From Methylococcaceae bacterium UBA4132 (GTDB lineage Bacteria > Pseudomonadota > Gammaproteobacteria > Methylococcales > Methylomonadaceae): DNA of 16,632 nucleotides. The notes under the pieces were generated by a model. That model made no database searches, was not told where the DNA came from, and worked only from the letters and a program-made list of their open reading frames with translations. Positions 13,091 through 16,632 of the stretch are shown in pieces. The DNA lies in assembly GCA_002380945.1 (NCBI GenBank), contig DFWO01000153.1, positions 1-16,632 on the forward strand, in the 5' to 3' direction. Within the stretch, counting starts at the first letter, position 1, and every line of letters begins with the position of its first letter. The translations under genes were made by a program, and so were the position numbers.

Positions 13091-13205
13091 GTAGGTTGGG
13101 TTGGCAATAAGCCAACCCAACAAAAACGCGATAATGAAACGGTTGTGATAATGGTCGCGGTTCGTGAGTAATGTTGGGTTGCCAAAAGCGGGCAACCCAA
13201 CCTAC
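13091..13205. repeat. BIME-like pair of REPs with 13-bp inverted ends
   Basis: The unit begins GTAGGTTGGGTTG (13091-13103) and ends with its perfect reverse complement CAACCCAACCTAC (13193-13205). Each end is itself a REP hairpin. The left one is GTTGGGTTGGC / GCCAACCCAAC, an 11-bp stem at 13095-13121 with loop AATAA. The right one is GTTGGGTTGCC / GGCAACCCAAC, an 11-bp stem at 13173-13201 with a 7-nt loop. The GTAG feet face outwards in opposite orientations, as in bacterial interspersed mosaic elements. It starts 10 bp after the RAYT stop. Confidence 0.88.
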
Positions 13206-13278
13206 GCGGCTCGCTAAAGTCATTGAAACGCAAGCGATAATGATACATCGAAATTAATTCAAAATATTGAAATTCAGT

Positions 13279-13426
13279 GTAGGCTGGGGTGAGGAACGAA
13301 CCCCAGCAGGCAATGAGACAACGCAAAGATAAGCATTAAAACCAAACCCAATTTGACGAGTTGTGTGTTGTTGATGAGTAGCGAATGCTTGAAAATGTTG
13401 GGGTTCGCAAGCTCACCCCAACGTAC
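13279..13426. repeat. Second, sequence-distinct pair of REP-like hairpins
   Basis: The left hairpin is GCTGGGGT (13283-13290) with ACCCCAGC (13300-13307), preceded by a GTAG foot at 13279-13282. The right hairpin is GTTGGGGT (13397-13404) with ACCCCAAC (13415-13422), followed by GTAC instead of CTAC. The outer ends GTAGGCTGGGGTGAG and CTCACCCCAACGTAC are inverted repeats with two mismatches in 15. The core GGGGTGAG/GAACCCC differs from the GGGTTGGC type of the first pair. Confidence 0.8.
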
Positions 13427-13441
13427 GCGGTACGCGGTGGT

Positions 13442-13484
13442 TAATGTTGGGTTGCCAAAAGCGGGCAACCCAACCTACGCGGCT
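13442..13484. repeat. Third REP copy, identical to 13169-13211 over 43 bp
   Basis: The 43 bases at 13442-13484 repeat 13169-13211 exactly, at an offset of 273 bp. They contain the 11-bp stem GTTGGGTTGCC / GGCAACCCAAC (13446-13474) and the CTAC foot at 13475-13478. Perfect identity suggests a recent copy or local gene conversion. It ends 21 bp from the stop codon of the gtr pseudogene, so it may also act as a transcript end for it. Confidence 0.88.
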
Positions 13485-13504
13485 TCGCGGCAAACCAGCG
13501 GTGG

Positions 13505-14896
13505 TCACCATTCGAGATCATTGGTAGGGTTTGGCGACAACAAGACGACAAGCTTCCCATCCATAATTAGCAAGGGCGTGGGTATCGTGCTCTGCCGCTT
13601 CGCTGCCTGAATTTTCTGGCAAAAGTCTGGCTTACACGAACGCGTGTAGATATTGAATTCCTTGAACAAAAAATTTCGGAGAGCACGGTTAGAGAATATT
13701 CCAGCCATTTGTCGATTCGATTTCGCATCTCCATACATAACGATTTCGTCAAATGCTCCATCGTTCAGTGCCTGCGCTTGAGAGATTTGTTGCCCGAGGT
13801 AACGCATGGCTGGATACACCATTTGGATGTTCTGGAAATTTATGTACCAAGCTAAGGCTCCCGTCAATAATAGCACCGCCGAAATGACGGTTCCTATGAG
13901 TACAAAGCGACTGGAATAGACCAAGAAGATTGCAGGGGTGCATATGACACCCCACAGCCAGAGGGATGATCGTATAGGTAAATCCAAACCGGCTATGATG
14001 GATAAAGTAGCTTCCATACCTAGGATTACGAATCCGAACACTAAAACGGTTGCGCATTGCTGGATCAAAACACCTCTCACAAAACAGATGCCGTAGCCGA
14101 TTGCTGCGGCGAAAAGTGCTGGTCGCAACATTTTGACAGAAGTGTAGTACTGTAGATATCGTTCTACGTTTGAGCGAAGCGTGCCAGTAGAAAATAGGGG
14201 TGTCGGCTGCCGCCAGCTGGCTGGCTGGATAGTGAAGTGGTCATGAAAAATATAATTCAGAGTGAAAGCGACCAGTAACGCCGCGATGAATGAAGAAACA
14301 TAAATAGCAAGTCCCGCAATTGCGCCTTTCGTCTTGCCAGAAAACGAAGCACCGTACAGGATCAAAAGCAGCGGTCCAAACGATGGGTAGCAAAGAAACC
14401 CAGATATTACTGCGAAAGGGATGATGCTCAGTTTAGCGTGATCGGTGGTGGTTTTGATCATCAGAAGAAATACGATGTTGAAAATCAACACCCCTGTAAT
14501 TTGGGTAACTGGCCACAGCATCGTTACGGCGGCCATCGGCGCGAAGAATATTAGCAGAGCCGCCAGAACGCCAGCGCGATTCGTAATGACTTTCGCCGCC
14601 AGTATGCTGAAGGAGGAATACAAAAACAGGTAAATAGCAAATGCGGAATATGTCGAGAGCTTGTTGCTCACGAACGACCATAAGAAGTTGATCCACCGAC
14701 CCTCAGTAAAAGCTTTGCTCCACGGCGATTCAAAACCCTGATCAAATCCGTTACCGATTAGCCAGTCTTAGTCATCATGAGCTATGAAGGGGTCATTTAG
14801 CTGACCGATTGAGAACATAGCTACCAGCACGATCACGACAAATATAAGAAATTGCCGATCGAGCTCGGATACATAGTTTAAAACGGATTTGAACAT
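13505..14896 (-). pseudogene. GtrII-like membrane glycosyltransferase gene with one in-frame stop
   Basis: The ATG at 14896 has AGGAG eight bases upstream and opens MFKSVLNYVSELDRQFLIFV. After 42 codons a TAA at 14770-14768 interrupts the frame, directly after FIAHDD. The same frame then stays open for 420 more codons with no shift: DWLIGNGFDQGFESPWSKAF, GRWINFLW, then many hydrophobic helices and a soluble tail of about 95 residues ending NPTNDLEW. The whole is 463 codon positions, close to GtrII proteins (O-antigen glucosyltransferases, GT-C type), in which an acidic motif after the first helix and a GRW motif are typical. The first helix, the HDD motif and GRW are all present. No gtrA or gtrB partner is visible. 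Base use looks somewhat richer in G and C than the neighbours, which suggests transfer. A GTG at 14671 could only give a truncated protein lacking the first helix and active-site loop. Confidence 0.7.
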
Positions 14897-14987
14897 TATA
14901 TAAACTCCTATTCTGTAATTCGTAAGTAGATTAGCGACATAATTCGCCAAATAATATTCGGTACATTACGCTATTGTTAATGTGCCC

Positions 14988-15008
14988 TACATGATAAAAA
15001 ACCATGTA
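14988..15008 (-). terminator. Weak hairpin downstream of uvrA
   Basis: TACATG (14988-14993) and CATGTA (15003-15008) form a 6-bp stem just beyond the uvrA stop. On the minus strand the T-run lies in the loop rather than after the stem, so this is a weak terminator candidate. No better one is seen in the 116 bp between uvrA and the gtr pseudogene. Confidence 0.25.
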
Positions 15009-15012
15009 TCTA

Positions 15013-16632
15013 TCATTCATCAATTTCTCTAAAAAACCTCCCCAAATACCTTCCAGTATAAGACTGCTCCAAACCCGCCACAGTCTCAGGCGTACCCTCA
15101 GCCAACAACAAGCCGCCACCATCGCCACCTTCTGGTCCCATATCAATAATCCAGTCAGCGGTTTTAATCACATCTAAGTTATGTTCGATGACAATAATCG
15201 TATTACCGTGATCGCGTAAGGTGTGTAATACGGATAGCAGTTGTTTGATGTCGTGAAAATGTAAGCCTGTGGTGGGTTCATCGAGAATATACAGGGTGTT
15301 GCCTGTGTCGCGTTTTGCCAGTTGTTTGGCGAGTTTGACCCGTTGCGCTTCGCCGCCTGACAGTGTGGTGGCGTTTTGTCCTAGGGTGATGTAGCTTAAA
15401 CCGACTTCTATCAGAGTGTGCAGTTTTCGCGCAAGGCTCGGTACGGCACTGAAAAAGTCGGCGGCTTCTTCAACGGTCATGTTGAGTATGTCGTCTATGG
15501 TTTTGCCTTTGTAGTGAATTTCAAGGGTTTCGCGGTTGTAGCGTTTGCCATGACAGATGTCGCAATGCACAAAAATATCAGGTAAAAAGTGCATGGCGAC
15601 TTTTATCACGCCGTCACCCTGACAGGCTTCACAGCGTCCGCCTTTGACGTTGAAGCTAAAGCGTCCGACTGTGTAGCCGCGTGAACGCGCTTCGGGCGTG
15701 GCGGCGAACAGTTCGCGGATGTGGGTGAATAGTCCCGTGTATGTCGCGGGATTGGAGCGCGGCGTTCTGCCGATGGGGCTTTGGTCTATGTCTATGACTT
15801 TATCGAAATGCTCTAAGCCTTCTATGCTGTCGCACGGCGCGGGGCTAGTGCCAGCGCGGTTGATGTGGCGGGCGGCATAGCGGTATAGCGTGTCGTTGAC
15901 TAGCGTGGATTTGCCTGAACCTGATACGCCTGTCACGCAGGTGAATAAGCCGATGGGGAAGCTAATGGTGACATTTTTTAGATTATTGCCGTGCGCGTTG
16001 CGGATGATGAGCTGTTTATCGGGATTGGGCGGCGTGAGTTTTTCGGGTACGTCTATGCGGAGTTTGCCAGACAGGTATTGACCTGTTAGCGATTCGGGCG
16101 TGTTGAGTATGTCTTCCACGCTGCCCTGAGCAATGACACTGCCGCCGTGTACACCTGCACCGATGCCTATATCGACGATATGTTGCGCGGCGCGTATCGC
16201 GTCTTCATCATGTTCGACCACGATGACGGTATTGCCTAAATCGCGTAGCCGTAACAGCGAATCTAACAGGCGTTGGTTATCGCGTTGATGCAAGCCGATG
16301 GACGGTTCATCCAACACATACATGACACCGACCAGCCCTGCGCCAATTTGACTGGCAAGGCGGATGCGTTGTGCTTCGCCGCCTGAGAGGGTATCGGCAC
16401 TGCGGTCTAGGCTGAGATAATTCAGCCCGACATTGTTTAAAAATTCCAGCCGTTGCACCACTTCTTTGATGATTTTTTCCGCAATCACGGCGCGTGAACC
16501 CGTTAAGCTGAGTTGTTGAAAAAACGCCAGCGCGGCATGAATGGATAAACGAGTGACTTGATGAATCGGCGTGTCAGCGATAAACACATGACGGGCGGCG
16601 GTGTTCAGTCTTGCACCCTGACACGCGGCGCA
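15013..16632 (-). CDS. uvrA: Excinuclease ABC subunit A, C-terminal part
   Basis: The visible 539 residues are the C-terminal part of UvrA (usual length about 940); the gene continues off the right edge. The first visible residues, CAACQGARLN, are the end of the first zinc module, so the frame is open to base 16632. Next come the signature of the first ABC domain, TLSGGEAQRIRLASQ, and its Walker B VMYVLDEPSIGLH. The second domain shows Walker A GVSGSGKSTLVNDTL, the zinc finger CEACQGDG ... CDICHGKRYN, signature TTLSGGEAQRVKLAKQ, and Walker B LYILDEPTTGLH. UvrA dimers find DNA damage and load UvrB in nucleotide excision repair. The C-terminus YLGRFFREIDE is short and normal. The next gene downstream is the gtr pseudogene, on the same strand. 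Confidence 0.97.
   Translation of the reverse strand, partial: CAACQGARLNTAARHVFIADTPIHQVTRLSIHAALAFFQQLSLTGSRAVIAEKIIKEVVQRLEFLNNVGLNYLSLDRSADTLSGGEAQRIRLASQIGAGLVGVMYVLDEPSIGLHQRDNQRLLDSLLRLRDLGNTVIVVEHDEDAIRAAQHIVDIGIGAGVHGGSVIAQGSVEDILNTPESLTGQYLSGKLRIDVPEKLTPPNPDKQLIIRNAHGNNLKNVTISFPIGLFTCVTGVSGSGKSTLVNDTLYRYAARHINRAGTSPAPCDSIEGLEHFDKVIDIDQSPIGRTPRSNPATYTGLFTHIRELFAATPEARSRGYTVGRFSFNVKGGRCEACQGDGVIKVAMHFLPDIFVHCDICHGKRYNRETLEIHYKGKTIDDILNMTVEEAADFFSAVPSLARKLHTLIEVGLSYITLGQNATTLSGGEAQRVKLAKQLAKRDTGNTLYILDEPTTGLHFHDIKQLLSVLHTLRDHGNTIIVIEHNLDVIKTADWIIDMGPEGGDGGGLLLAEGTPETVAGLEQSYTGRYLGRFFREIDE

Noticed and set aside
12605..13171. A 188-codon plus-strand frame overlapping the RAYT gene
   Set aside because: It overlaps the RAYT in another frame and has no family features, while the RAYT frame shows the HUH and tyrosine motifs.
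13091..13484. Regularly repeated sequences resembling a short CRISPR array
   Set aside because: The repeats are palindromic, of two sequence types, in alternating orientation and with unequal spacers, and they lie beside a RAYT gene with no cas genes. REP/BIME elements explain them.
13505..14671. Reading the 388-codon frame from the GTG at 14671 as a complete independent membrane protein
   Set aside because: The same frame continues upstream for 32 sense codons to a TAA and then 42 more to an ATG with a good Shine-Dalgarno site. The GTG lies inside the glycosyltransferase and would remove the first helix and the HDD motif.

Overview
The window looks like a chromosomal stretch from a fairly AT-rich gammaproteobacterium. 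The evidence is the xseB-ispA-dxs cluster, the hslR-ispH pair, a feoA-feoB-feoC operon with a short cysteine-bearing FeoC, a YrdA-type gamma-carbonic anhydrase and a GTAG-type REP/RAYT system. A two-cysteine DsrC-like protein beside a DsrH/TusB-like protein hints at sulfur metabolism of the Thiotrichales or Methylococcales kind. I do not claim a genus.

Layout. Positions 1-1268 (minus strand): the first codons of dxs, then ispA and xseB, the isoprenoid-precursor cluster. Positions 1269-2017: a gene-poor stretch with one doubtful minus-strand ORF and hairpins. Positions 2018-3190: an M20D amidohydrolase. Positions 3191-3540: intergenic, with a strong hairpin, a doubtful micro-ORF and a mosaic palindromic repeat. 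Positions 3541-4497: aroE, which carries an in-frame 42-bp tandem repeat right at its catalytic lysine. Positions 4548-5084 (minus): a gamma-carbonic-anhydrase-like protein, sharing a palindromic terminator with aroE. Positions 5253-8081: a Fur-box-like site followed by feoABC for ferrous iron uptake. Positions 8264-10881: a compact four-gene run of a HerA-like ATPase, a guanidinium-exporter-like SMR protein, DsrH/TusB and DsrC/TusE. Positions 10917-12270 (minus): hslR and ispH, facing that operon across back-to-back hairpins. Positions 12396-13484: a REPtron, meaning a Y1 REP-associated tyrosine transposase flanked by at least six REP hairpins of two sequence types. Positions 13505-14896 (minus): a GtrII-like membrane glycosyltransferase gene broken by one in-frame TAA. 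Positions 15013-16632 (minus): the C-terminal 539 residues of uvrA.

Functional links. IspA uses the C5 units made by the pathway that begins with Dxs and ends with IspH, so three steps of isoprenoid synthesis are visible. FeoABC is a self-contained Fe(II) uptake operon and may feed iron-sulfur enzymes such as IspH. DsrH and DsrC belong to one sulfur-relay pathway, but the usual DsrE/F (TusD/C) partners are not adjacent. The most striking items are the repeat expansion inside aroE, the orphan HerA-Gdx-DsrH-DsrC operon, the RAYT with its BIME-like REP pairs, and the single nonsense codon in the gtr gene. I did not find a clearly new multi-gene system; the aroE insertion and the herA-gdx-dsrHC association are the best candidates for follow-up.
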